Part shown: positions 35,657 to 43,404 of the stretch, in pieces | Numbering within the stretch: position 1 is the first letter of the stretch | Layout: each line of letters starts with the position of its first letter | From: Planctomycetota bacterium | GTDB lineage: Bacteria > Planctomycetota > UBA1135 > GCA-002686595 | Assembly (NCBI GenBank): GCA_012959525.1 | Contig: DUDB01000053.1 | Location: 1-64,000, forward strand | Direction: 5' to 3' | DNA: 64,000 bases | The notes under the pieces: model-generated | What the model was told of the DNA's origin: nothing | Seen by the model: only the letters and a program-made list of their open reading frames with translations | Database searches by the model: none | Translations under genes and position numbers: made by a program

Positions 35657-36832
35657 ATGAGTACGATCGACCTCCCCGCCATCCCTGGCCCAGCAGAGCT
35701 AGCCCCGGCCCTGGCCGACCTGGGCCTGGATGGCAGCAGCCTCTCCCGGCTGGGAGACGGCACCATCGGAGACAAGCTAGCCGGTGCCCACGGAGACCCG
35801 CCACCGGGAGCCGGTAAGCGACAGCAGGTTGGCGCAGAGCTCGGGCCAGGCGCCACGCTCCTGCTCTTCCTGCCCGGCCCGCCCCCCTTGACGACTCTTG
35901 CGGCCTGGCGCAATGCCCTGTGGCCTCTACTGCACGTACCCGCCTGGTACCGCTTCGATGGCCAGGCTGTGCAGCGCATGGAGTACGAGCGCCAAACTCA
36001 AGTGGGCCAGTCCGCACTCTCCGGAGCGTTGATTGTCGCCCGGCGCCGCACGGACCTGATGTCCCCCGACGCCACCGTCACCAAGTTTGACGCGAACGCA
36101 GCGGGCTGGGACGGCGAGCCCGGCGGACCGGGCTACCCGCACTTCCGTTGGATGCGGCGCTACGTGGGCTGCTTCGCAGGCAAGAAGAACCCCAAGAGCA
36201 TCCTCGACTTTGGCTGTGGCGCGGGTTGGTGCGGCATCGAAGCGGCCCTGGCGGCCAGTCAGCCGACCCTGTGCGCCTTCGACCCCAGTCCGAACATGGT
36301 GCAGCAGGCGGCGCACAATGCCCACGCTGCGGGTATCGGCCCCTTCGAAGGGCGCACCGGATTCGGCGAGGCGCCCCCTTTCCCCACCCAAGGCCAGGAG
36401 CCCTTCGATCTGGTGATCAGCTCTGGAGTCATCAGCTTCTCTCCTGATCCGGAGACCTGGATGGATGGGATCGCAAAAACCGTTGCGGCGGCAGGCGACT
36501 TGGTTATCGGTGACATCCACCGTGAGTCGAGAGGATTCCGGGCCAGGCGTCACAGACGCCCCGTGCTGCCCGCACGCGAGCTATCAGCCCTAACGGCCGC
36601 CGAAGTCGAAAGTGGCATGGCGTCCCGCGGCTTCGAAGCTGTCCGCAGGGCGAACTATCAGATCACTTGGCCCGTGCCCCAGTTGATGCACCTGAACGAG
36701 ACCCGCCTGAAGGGTGCCCTGACCTACCCGCTCCTGTGGGCCAATCAACTATCAGCGGCATCGAACCGGGTCACCGGGTTTCCACCGACGAGCGGCTTCG
36801 ACTCCTGGGTACTGCACCTGCGGCGCCGATAG
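35657..36832 (+). CDS. Class I SAM-dependent methyltransferase
   Basis: This encodes 391 residues from ATG 35657 with a TACGCT hexamer 8 nt upstream; longer in-frame sequence would overlap the previous gene. The N-terminal ~130 residues are Pro/Gly-rich and not recognised. The Rossmann methyltransferase domain begins at about residue 180: SILDFGCGAGWCGIEAAL (motif I), CAFDPSPNMV (acidic residue after strand 2) and FDLVISSGVISFSPDPETWM (motif IV region). The substrate is unknown. It could act with the neighbouring HxD protein, but only position supports that. Confidence 0.8.
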   Translation: MSTIDLPAIPGPAELAPALADLGLDGSSLSRLGDGTIGDKLAGAHGDPPPGAGKRQQVGAELGPGATLLLFLPGPPPLTTLAAWRNALWPLLHVPAWYRFDGQAVQRMEYERQTQVGQSALSGALIVARRRTDLMSPDATVTKFDANAAGWDGEPGGPGYPHFRWMRRYVGCFAGKKNPKSILDFGCGAGWCGIEAALAASQPTLCAFDPSPNMVQQAAHNAHAAGIGPFEGRTGFGEAPPFPTQGQEPFDLVISSGVISFSPDPETWMDGIAKTVAAAGDLVIGDIHRESRGFRARRHRRPVLPARELSALTAAEVESGMASRGFEAVRRANYQITWPVPQLMHLNETRLKGALTYPLLWANQLSAASNRVTGFPPTSGFDSWVLHLRRR

Positions 36833-36849
36833 GCGCACGGCCAAACTCG

Positions 36850-37881
36850 TCAGGCCTGCTCCGGGCGGGGGATAGCATCCCCGGACTCCGCCTCAGGTGC
36901 GGAGGGAGGTGTCTGCTCCGCCTCACCTAACTCCGCATCCGCATCCGGCGTCCCCTCGCTGCTGTCCTCGTCCGACGCCTCATCGCTCCCCAACTCTTCC
37001 CCCGTGGAATCTGGTGCAGGCGCTGAGGGCCTGCCGGCGACACCGAAATCAATCAACTTGGCCAACATCCCCACCAGATCCTCACGCGCGATGATGGAGT
37101 CCACCTGTCCCCTCTCCAGCAGGAACTCCGCACGCTGAAAGCCCGGAGGCAGCTCCTGCTTGATGGTGGTCTTGATGACCCGCGGGCCGGCGAACCCGAT
37201 CAACGCCCCGGGCTCGGCCAAGGTCAGGTCACACACCGACGCGAAAGAAGCCGTCACTCCGCCGGTGGTTGGATTGGTCTGCACACAGATCGAGAATCCA
37301 CCGGCGCTATTGAACTCCGCTAGAGCCGAGCAGGTCTTAGCCATCTGCATGAGGGAAAGCATGCCCTCGTGCATGCGGGCGCCGCCGGAGCTGGTGAACA
37401 GAATCAGCGGCAAATTGCGGACCCGCGCCACGTCCGTAGCCAGCGAGACCTTCTCCCCCACGACCTCTCCCATTGAACCGCCCAGGAACTTGAAGTCCAA
37501 GACCGCCAAAACGACGGGGCGGCCGAGGATATCTCCCGTGCCGCAGAGCAGGCCTTCCTTCTCGCCGCTCTTCTCCACAGTGCGAGCAATCTTCTCGGAG
37601 TAGGAAATGGCATCGGTGAATCCCAACCGATCCGAAGCTTCGAGGTCCGCAAACATCTCATTCCATGTACCGGGATCCAGGGTCATGGCCACCCGCTCCC
37701 GGCCAGGAACGGTGAAGTGAAAGCTGCAACTGGGACAGGTGTGCCCCTTGGCCTCCAACTCCTTGCGGTAGATCGTCGTGTCGCACGAGGGGCACTTGAG
37801 CCACAACCCTCCCGGAATGTCCTTCTTCTTGAAGCGCAGGCCCGACAGACGACCGCGCGGCTTCTTCTTCGGCTCGCCCAT
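36850..37881 (-). CDS. accD: Acetyl-CoA carboxylase carboxyltransferase subunit beta with acidic C-terminal tail
   Basis: This encodes 343 residues. The N-terminal zinc ribbon has Cys30, Cys33, Cys49 and Cys52 (LKCPSCDT, HTCPSCSF). The carboxyltransferase domain shows FTSSGGARMHEGMLSLMQMAKT and TNPTTGGVTASFASVCDLTLAEPGALIGFAGPRVI-type sequence. It transfers CO2 from carboxybiotin to acetyl-CoA to make malonyl-CoA. After about residue 285 there is a tail of ~60 residues rich in Glu, Asp, Ser and Pro that is not part of the usual enzyme. It starts 2 nt after rpe. Confidence 0.95.
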   Translation of the reverse strand: MGEPKKKPRGRLSGLRFKKKDIPGGLWLKCPSCDTTIYRKELEAKGHTCPSCSFHFTVPGRERVAMTLDPGTWNEMFADLEASDRLGFTDAISYSEKIARTVEKSGEKEGLLCGTGDILGRPVVLAVLDFKFLGGSMGEVVGEKVSLATDVARVRNLPLILFTSSGGARMHEGMLSLMQMAKTCSALAEFNSAGGFSICVQTNPTTGGVTASFASVCDLTLAEPGALIGFAGPRVIKTTIKQELPPGFQRAEFLLERGQVDSIIAREDLVGMLAKLIDFGVAGRPSAPAPDSTGEELGSDEASDEDSSEGTPDADAELGEAEQTPPSAPEAESGDAIPRPEQA

Positions 37882-37883
37882 GC

Positions 37884-38576
37884 CTAGGCTTCGCTTCCTG
37901 CGGGCAGGACGGCCTCGGCGGCCGCGCGTAATTCGCTGATCGTGGCGGCCATGTCAGGGGGTCCAAAGATGGCTGAACCGGCCACCAAAGCGTTGGCCCC
38001 GGCTTCAGCACACAGGGGCAGGGTGGTTGGGTCGAGTCCGCCGTCCATCTCCACGTGGCCCTCAAAGCCCGCACGCCGCAACCAACGGGTCTTGTCGAGG
38101 ACGTCCGCGATGAAGCTCTGCCCACCGAAGCCTGGAAAGACACTCATAACAAGCACCAGGTCCACGCTCCCCAAGAGCGGCTCGAGACCCTCAATGGGTG
38201 TGTCCGGATTCACGGCCACACCGACCTGGGGTACACCCTGCTCCCGAAAGGCGGCGATAACCTCGAGCGAGGCCTGCTCGCTCGGCGCCACCTCCCAGTG
38301 GTACGTCAGGACTTCCGCCCCAGCCTTCGCATAGGGCCCCGCGAATTCCGCAGGGTTAGTGATCATCAGGTGCACGTCAAGGGGGACACTTGCAACGGCG
38401 TGAATGGCCTTCACCAGGGGCGGTCCGATGGTCAGGTTGGGCACGAAGTGGCCATCCATGACGTCCACGTGCAACCAGTCCGCGCCGGCGGCCTCGGTCC
38501 GCTTGACCTCCGAAGCGATTTGCCCGAAATCACAGGACAAGAGCGAAGGCGCGATCTGGATCGGTGGGGTGTGCAT
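37884..38576 (-). CDS. rpe: Ribulose-phosphate 3-epimerase
   Basis: This encodes 230 residues. It interconverts ribulose 5-phosphate and xylulose 5-phosphate in the pentose phosphate or Calvin pathways. Family blocks are IAPSLLSCDFGQI, WLHVDVMDGHFVPNLTIGP (metal-binding His and Asp), VMSVFPGFGGQSFI and EMDGGLD. The TIM-barrel length is standard. It is co-directional with gap and pgk upstream and accD downstream. Confidence 0.95.
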   Translation of the reverse strand: MHTPPIQIAPSLLSCDFGQIASEVKRTEAAGADWLHVDVMDGHFVPNLTIGPPLVKAIHAVASVPLDVHLMITNPAEFAGPYAKAGAEVLTYHWEVAPSEQASLEVIAAFREQGVPQVGVAVNPDTPIEGLEPLLGSVDLVLVMSVFPGFGGQSFIADVLDKTRWLRRAGFEGHVEMDGGLDPTTLPLCAEAGANALVAGSAIFGPPDMAATISELRAAAEAVLPAGSEA

Positions 38577-38686
38577 GAGGTGTGCGTTCGGAAGGCTCAG
38601 CCGGGAATGGTGTGAAGGCTAGTCTAGGGCCAGGACGCGCAAGCCTCCAGTCTGAGGCCCTCACCAATGCCCAGGCCTCGAACCTG

Positions 38687-39871
38687 CTAGCCCAGGGCCT
38701 CGATTCCAGGTAGCACCTTGCCTTCGAGCAGTTCCAAGGAGGCGCCCCCCCCCGTTGAGATGTGCGACATTTGAGAAGCCAGGCCCAGGCCTCCCACCGC
38801 GGCCACGGAGTCCCCCCCGCCCACCACGGTGTACCCCTCACAGTCCGCAAGGGCCTGGCCCACGGCCTCGGTCCCGGCGCTGAAGGCCTCCATTTCGAAG
38901 ACGCCCATGGGCCCGTTCCAAACCACCGTCCGGGCCTCTGCCACGGCAGCCACGTAGAGCTCGATGGTGCGCGGACCGATATCCAACCCCATCCAGCCCA
39001 CGGGGATGCCGGGCCCACAAACCTGGGTGTCCGCATCGGCCGCGAAACGATCCGCCGCCACATGGTCGAGGGGCAGGAGCAACTTCACGCCCCGTTCGGC
39101 CGCCTTCGCCTCGGCCGACCGGCACAACTCGAGCTGCTCAGGTTCCACCAGGGAATCCCCGACCTCGATCCCTTGGGACTGAAGGAAGGTGTAGGCCATG
39201 CCGCCGCCGACCAGGATGACGTCCACCTGTTCAAGGAGGTGGTCGATCACCGTCAGCTTGTCCGAGACCTTGGCTCCCCCGAGGATCGCCACCAGGGGAC
39301 GCTCGGGATTGTCCAGCACGCGCGCAAAGGCGTCCATTTCCTTCTCCAGCAGGCGACCCGCCGCTGAGGGCAGGAACCTCGGGATTCCAGAGACGGAGGC
39401 GTGGTCCCTGTGGCAGGCACCGAAGGCCTCTCCCACGAAACAATCTCCCAAGGCGGCGTAGGCCCTTGCCAACTCCTCGTCGCCCCTGGTTTCTCCCGCG
39501 TGAAAACGCACGTTCTCCAGGAGCACGGTGGTCCCAGACTCAGCCCCTTCGATGGCTTGCACGACGGCGGCGCCTGTGGATTCACCCAACTTCAGGACCG
39601 GGGATCCGAGCAATTCCTGTAGCCGGGTCGCGATGGGATCCACACGCAACGCCTCCACCACCTCGCCTTGGGGACGACCGAAGTGACACAGGCAGATGGG
39701 ATGCCCGCCCTGCTCCAAGATGTGGTTCAAGGTGGGCAGGACAGCCCGGATACGAGTGTCATCGCGGATGGCTCCCTGCTCGTTCAGGGGAACGTTGAAA
39801 TCCACCCGAACGAGCACGCGCTGGCCCTCCAGCGACAAGCTCTCCAGTCGAGGTGCCTTGAGTGTGCTCAT
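38687..39871 (-). CDS. pgk: Phosphoglycerate kinase
   Basis: This encodes 394 residues, full length. It transfers phosphate between 1,3-bisphosphoglycerate and ADP. Family blocks are VLVRVDFNVPLNEQGAI, HPICLCHFGRPQGE, ILGGAKVSDKLTVIDHLLE, NGPMGVFE and VVGGGDSVAAVGGLGL with the C-terminal hinge STGGGASLELLEGK. It lies 25 nt after gap; a 110-nt spacer with a GAGGCC/GGCCTC repeat separates it from rpe. Confidence 0.97.
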   Translation of the reverse strand: MSTLKAPRLESLSLEGQRVLVRVDFNVPLNEQGAIRDDTRIRAVLPTLNHILEQGGHPICLCHFGRPQGEVVEALRVDPIATRLQELLGSPVLKLGESTGAAVVQAIEGAESGTTVLLENVRFHAGETRGDEELARAYAALGDCFVGEAFGACHRDHASVSGIPRFLPSAAGRLLEKEMDAFARVLDNPERPLVAILGGAKVSDKLTVIDHLLEQVDVILVGGGMAYTFLQSQGIEVGDSLVEPEQLELCRSAEAKAAERGVKLLLPLDHVAADRFAADADTQVCGPGIPVGWMGLDIGPRTIELYVAAVAEARTVVWNGPMGVFEMEAFSAGTEAVGQALADCEGYTVVGGGDSVAAVGGLGLASQMSHISTGGGASLELLEGKVLPGIEALG

Positions 39872-39896
39872 GGGCGAATCGCTGCCCTCGGAAACC

Positions 39897-40949
39897 TCAG
39901 CGCTTGCGCTTGACGGGCTTTTTCTTGGCAGATTTGCGCGGGGCCTTGGCCTTGAGACTGTGGGCCTTCTGCATCAACTGCACGACGCGGTTGGAATAGC
40001 CGCACTCGTTGTCGTACCAGGAGAGCACCTTAACCGTGTTGCCCCCGATCGCCATCGTGGCGCCAGCATCAATGATGGAACTGTGGGGATCCCCAACGAT
40101 GTCCGAAGAGACGATCGGATCCTCGGTGTAGGCCAAAATCCCCTTCAAGGGGCCGCGCTTGGCCGCTGCGGCCAGAGCCTTGTTTACGTCGGCGACCGAG
40201 GCGTTCTTCTTCAGCGTAACCACAAGGTCCACGGCCGAACCCGCCGGGATCGGCACACGCAGCGAGCAACCATCCAGCTTGCCCTCGAGGTGCGGTAGGA
40301 TCTTGCCCACGGCCCGTGCAGCGCCCGTACTCGTGGGGATGATGTTGACGGCTGCGGCGCGCGAACGGCGCAGATCTCCGTGGGGAAGGTCCAGCACGCG
40401 CTGGTCGTTGGTGTAGGCGTGCACCGTGGTCATCAGACCGTGCTTGATGCCAAACGCGTCGTCCAGAACCTTGGCCAGGGGGGCCAGACAGTTGGTGGTA
40501 CAAGAAGCGTTGGAGATAATACGGTCACTGGCCTTGAGGTCCTTGTCGTTGACACCCATCACGATCATGGCGTCGATGGCGTCCTTGGGCGGAACCGTCA
40601 GGAGGACCTTCTTGGCTCCGGCGTCCAAGTGCTTTGAGCACGCCTCGCGAGTAGAGAGCACCCCCGTGGCCTCCACAACGAAGTCCACCCGGTTGGCCTT
40701 GTGGGGCAACTTGGAGGGATCGCGCTCCGCCGTGATGGGAATCCGCTTGCCGTCCACCGAGATGGCACCCTTCATGGTCTTGACCTTGCCGGGGTAACGA
40801 CCCAGGACGGAGTCGTACTTCAGCAGGTGGGCCAGGGTGGCCGGGTCGGTGAGGTCGTTGATATGGACAACCTCGCAGCGAGGGGTGTTCTGGAGGATCC
40901 GGAAGACGTTCCGGCCAATGCGGCCGAAGCCGTTGATCGCGATGCGCAT
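39897..40949 (-). CDS. gap: Glyceraldehyde-3-phosphate dehydrogenase, type I, with basic C-terminal tail
   Basis: This encodes 350 residues. The catalytic Cys150 sits in [15 protein letters not shown], the NAD fold starts [13 protein letters not shown], and [15 protein letters not shown] is the canonical C-terminal block. It makes 1,3-bisphosphoglycerate from glyceraldehyde 3-phosphate. The enzyme core should end near residue 330; a tail reading [18 protein letters not shown] follows, which is unusual for GapA. A minus-strand TACTTT lies 5 nt before the ATG. It heads the gap-pgk-rpe-accD group. Confidence 0.96.
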   Translation of the reverse strand: MRIAINGFGRIGRNVFRILQNTPRCEVVHINDLTDPATLAHLLKYDSVLGRYPGKVKTMKGAISVDGKRIPITAERDPSKLPHKANRVDFVVEATGVLSTREACSKHLDAGAKKVLLTVPPKDAIDAMIVMGVNDKDLKASDRIISNASCTTNCLAPLAKVLDDAFGIKHGLMTTVHAYTNDQRVLDLPHGDLRRSRAAAVNIIPTSTGAARAVGKILPHLEGKLDGCSLRVPIPAGSAVDLVVTLKKNASVADVNKALAAAAKRGPLKGILAYTEDPIVSSDIVGDPHSSIIDAGATMAIGGNTVKVLSWYDNECGYSNRVVQLMQKAHSLKAKAPRKSAKKKPVKRKR

Positions 40950-41300
40950 GTGAGAAAGTAAGGTTGCTGTGGTGGAATCACGTCCGGTTGCCCCAGAATT
41001 GGCAGCTTCACCCTCATTGCAGGTGACTGAGGCAAGGATGTTGGAATTGGCAGAATGTCAGGGCCGGAGATAACGGGTTCTGGCCCAGGTTTCCGAGGGA
41101 AACGGGGCACGAGGATACCCCCGGGAACCGATGGAAACAACTGGCCTTAGGCCCAGTAGCTCCCCCCCACTCCGCGTATTCTCGATCGACCGTCGGTCAA
41201 CCCAAAGCCCTGGAAGCAGGATTCTGGCTCCGCCCGGGCTCTCATCTTGAGAGTTCGTGCGCCAACCCATCCCGCTCAGGCCGGTAGGGATCCTCCTGGG
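40950..41300. other. Divergent intergenic region between gap and tilS
   Basis: About 350 nt without a convincing gene. It should contain the gap promoter (TACTTT at 40955-40960, minus strand) and the tilS promoter; a GCGTATTCT stretch near 41175 is AT-richer than its surroundings and could be a -10 region. A TTG at 41247 is in frame with tilS and would add 18 residues of low-complexity sequence. Confidence 0.35.
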
Positions 41301-42443
41301 ATGACAGCCAAAGGTTGGTGTCCGACACCGGGACCAACTTTCCGCGGCACCCCAACCCCCTCATCCACCTTGCCCTCACACCAAGCTCCCTCTCCCAGCC
41401 AACCTGACGACGCAGCCCTCTGGCGAGAGGCCTGGGCCGCTCGCTGGCATTCCCTCGCCAAGACCGTTGGGCTGAACCCACGAGAGCCCTTGGTGCTTGC
41501 CCTCTCCGGGGGTGCCGACTCCGTCTACCTGCTGCACCTTGTGGCCGCCGCACGCATGCAAAGCTCGGTGGACGGCGACGGTCCCCATCCAAAGGTGTTG
41601 GCCGTGCACGTGGACCACATGCTTAGGGGAGAAGAATCCTGCGAGGATTCAGCCTTCTGTGCCCGGATGTGCGCACGCCTGTCCGTGCCCTTCGCCCGCC
41701 GCCGCGCGGACCTGGGCGATGAGGTAGCAAACCTCGAGGCCCGCGCGCGCAAGCTCCGCTATGGGCTTCTGGCGGAAGAAGCCCTTGGAGCGGGCAGCCA
41801 TGTCATCCTCACAGGCCACCACGAAGACGATGCCCTAGAGACCCTGCTCCTGCGCTGGATGCGAGGATCCTCCCTGCCGGGACTGGCTGGCCTGAAGGCC
41901 GAGAACATCATCCGCCCGGCCTCCGCGACATCTCAACCCATGCGTGTGGTTCGCCCGCTGCTCAACTTGCGACGGGAAGAGGTGCGCCACCTCCTGCGTG
42001 AAGCAGGTGTCGATTGGCGCGAAGATTCGAGCAATGGTAGCCCAGCCCACACCCGTAACCGGGTTCGGAACCAGCTCCTGCCACGCATCGAGTCCACCTG
42101 CGGCCCCACCGGTGTTGAGAATCTGCGCGCCTTCGCCAGCGCGGTAGAAGGACTAGAAGATGAGTTGGCCACCCGCACGGCGAATCTGAACTGGGACTCG
42201 GACGGTCCGACAGGCCGCCAGATTCCCCGTGATAGCCTCGACATGGCTCACACCCTGCAACGACGGGCTCTGTGGCGCCTATTGTCCGAAGGCACCGGCC
42301 GGCCCCCTTCGCACACGCTCTTGTCCATTCTTCAAGAGGATCTTGAGAACGAGGTGCAGACGCGCCACACCCTGCCTGGCGGTTGGCACCTGGACCTGGC
42401 AGAGGACACCTTGGTCCTGACTGCACCGGGCGCCCAGGCCTAG
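41301..42443 (+). CDS. tilS: tRNA(Ile)-lysidine synthase
   Basis: This encodes 380 residues from ATG 41301 (TTG 41247 is an alternative). It modifies C34 of tRNA-Ile(CAU) to lysidine so that it reads AUA. The ATP pyrophosphatase PP-loop is LALSGGADSVYLLHLV, followed by VHVDHMLRGEESCEDSAFC and HVILTGHHEDDALETLLLRWMRGS, all diagnostic. RPLLNLRREEVRHLL and DSSNGSPAHTRNRVRNQLLP complete the N-terminal domain. The first ~40 residues before the core are low-complexity. An inverted repeat AGAGAGC/GCTCTCT overlaps the stop codon (42442-42463) and may help termination. Confidence 0.93.
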   Translation: MTAKGWCPTPGPTFRGTPTPSSTLPSHQAPSPSQPDDAALWREAWAARWHSLAKTVGLNPREPLVLALSGGADSVYLLHLVAAARMQSSVDGDGPHPKVLAVHVDHMLRGEESCEDSAFCARMCARLSVPFARRRADLGDEVANLEARARKLRYGLLAEEALGAGSHVILTGHHEDDALETLLLRWMRGSSLPGLAGLKAENIIRPASATSQPMRVVRPLLNLRREEVRHLLREAGVDWREDSSNGSPAHTRNRVRNQLLPRIESTCGPTGVENLRAFASAVEGLEDELATRTANLNWDSDGPTGRQIPRDSLDMAHTLQRRALWRLLSEGTGRPPSHTLLSILQEDLENEVQTRHTLPGGWHLDLAEDTLVLTAPGAQA

Positions 42444-42561
42444 AGAGCAGAGCACCGCTCTCTCTGCTGCCCACGGGGCTGGAAGTCCAGCACATCACAC
42501 CCGCAGCGCGGGTCTGGCGGAGTGGCTCATAGCCCCCGCACCCCGGCTCTTGCCCCATCCG

Positions 42562-42589
42562 GGTGACTTCGCCGACCCGGGCCTATACT
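42562..42589 (+). promoter_or_regulatory. Candidate promoter for the yggS-kinase-purine operon
   Basis: GGTGAC (42562-42567), a 16-nt spacer and TATACT (42584-42589) form a plausible sigma-70 type promoter. It argues against translation starting at the upstream in-frame TTG (42550) and supports a start near 42658-42688. Confidence 0.45.
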
Positions 42590-42657
42590 CTCTGCCTGAA
42601 ATCGGGTTTCACCGGCTTGCGACCTGCCCCCCCCTGCCTGTCCACGCTCCATGGCTT

Positions 42658-43404
42658 GTGCCCACCCTCTCGCCCCTCCCTTCTCCCTTGCTCAGTTCTC
42701 TACAAACCAACCGCCAGGCGGTGCACCTGCGCATTGAGCGCGCCGCAAGGGCTGCGGACAGAGACCCTGCGGACATCCAGTTGCTGCCGGTGACGAAGGC
42801 TGTGGATCAGGCCACGACCCGAGCCCTGTACGACTTGGGCGAGCGGGAGCTGGCAGAGAATCGTGCCCAGGCCCTGGAGGACAAGGCCAGCGCGCTCGAT
42901 GACACCGAAGTACGCTGGCATTTCATCGGACACCTGCAACGCAACAAGGCCCGCCGCGTCCTGAAGTGGGCCGAGGTCATGCACTCAGTAGATTCCATGG
43001 CCTTGACAGCAGCGCTCGTGCGCATCTGCGCCGATGAGAACTGGCAGCGCCAGATCTACCTACAGCTCAATCTGACGGGTGAGGATGCCAAGCACGGGAT
43101 GCAGGCCACCGAGTGCCGCGAGGCCTTGGCTTTGGCCGTTGAATCCGATCATCTTCAGGTCCTTGGCCTGATGGGCATGGCACCCCTGCACCCCACTGAC
43201 GGGTGCAGCACGGACTCTGTCTTCCGCTCCCTGGGCGTTCTCGCCGGGCAACTCGAATCCGAGGGCGCAAGCCGGTTCGCCACAGGCCATTGCGGCCTCT
43301 CCATGGGGATGAGCTCGGACCTGGAAGCCGCCGTCAGTGCCGGAAGCACCTGCCTGAGAATAGGAAGTGACCTGTACGCCGCATCCGAGGGGGGCGAGCT
43401 GTGA
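42658..43404 (+). CDS. yggS: YggS-family PLP-binding homeostasis protein
   Basis: This encodes 248 residues from GTG 42658; a TTG at 42688 (239 residues) fits the family N-terminus even better, and the exact start is open. The fold-type III PLP protein shows LLPVTKAV (PLP-binding Lys), ALYDLGERELAENRAQ, WHFIGHLQRNKARRVL and GLSMGMSSDLEAAVSAGSTCLRIG. It buffers intracellular pyridoxal 5'-phosphate and affects amino acid pools; no enzyme activity is known. It overlaps the following kinase gene by 4 nt (GTGA), so the two are coupled. Confidence 0.9.
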   Translation: MPTLSPLPSPLLSSLQTNRQAVHLRIERAARAADRDPADIQLLPVTKAVDQATTRALYDLGERELAENRAQALEDKASALDDTEVRWHFIGHLQRNKARRVLKWAEVMHSVDSMALTAALVRICADENWQRQIYLQLNLTGEDAKHGMQATECREALALAVESDHLQVLGLMGMAPLHPTDGCSTDSVFRSLGVLAGQLESEGASRFATGHCGLSMGMSSDLEAAVSAGSTCLRIGSDLYAASEGGEL

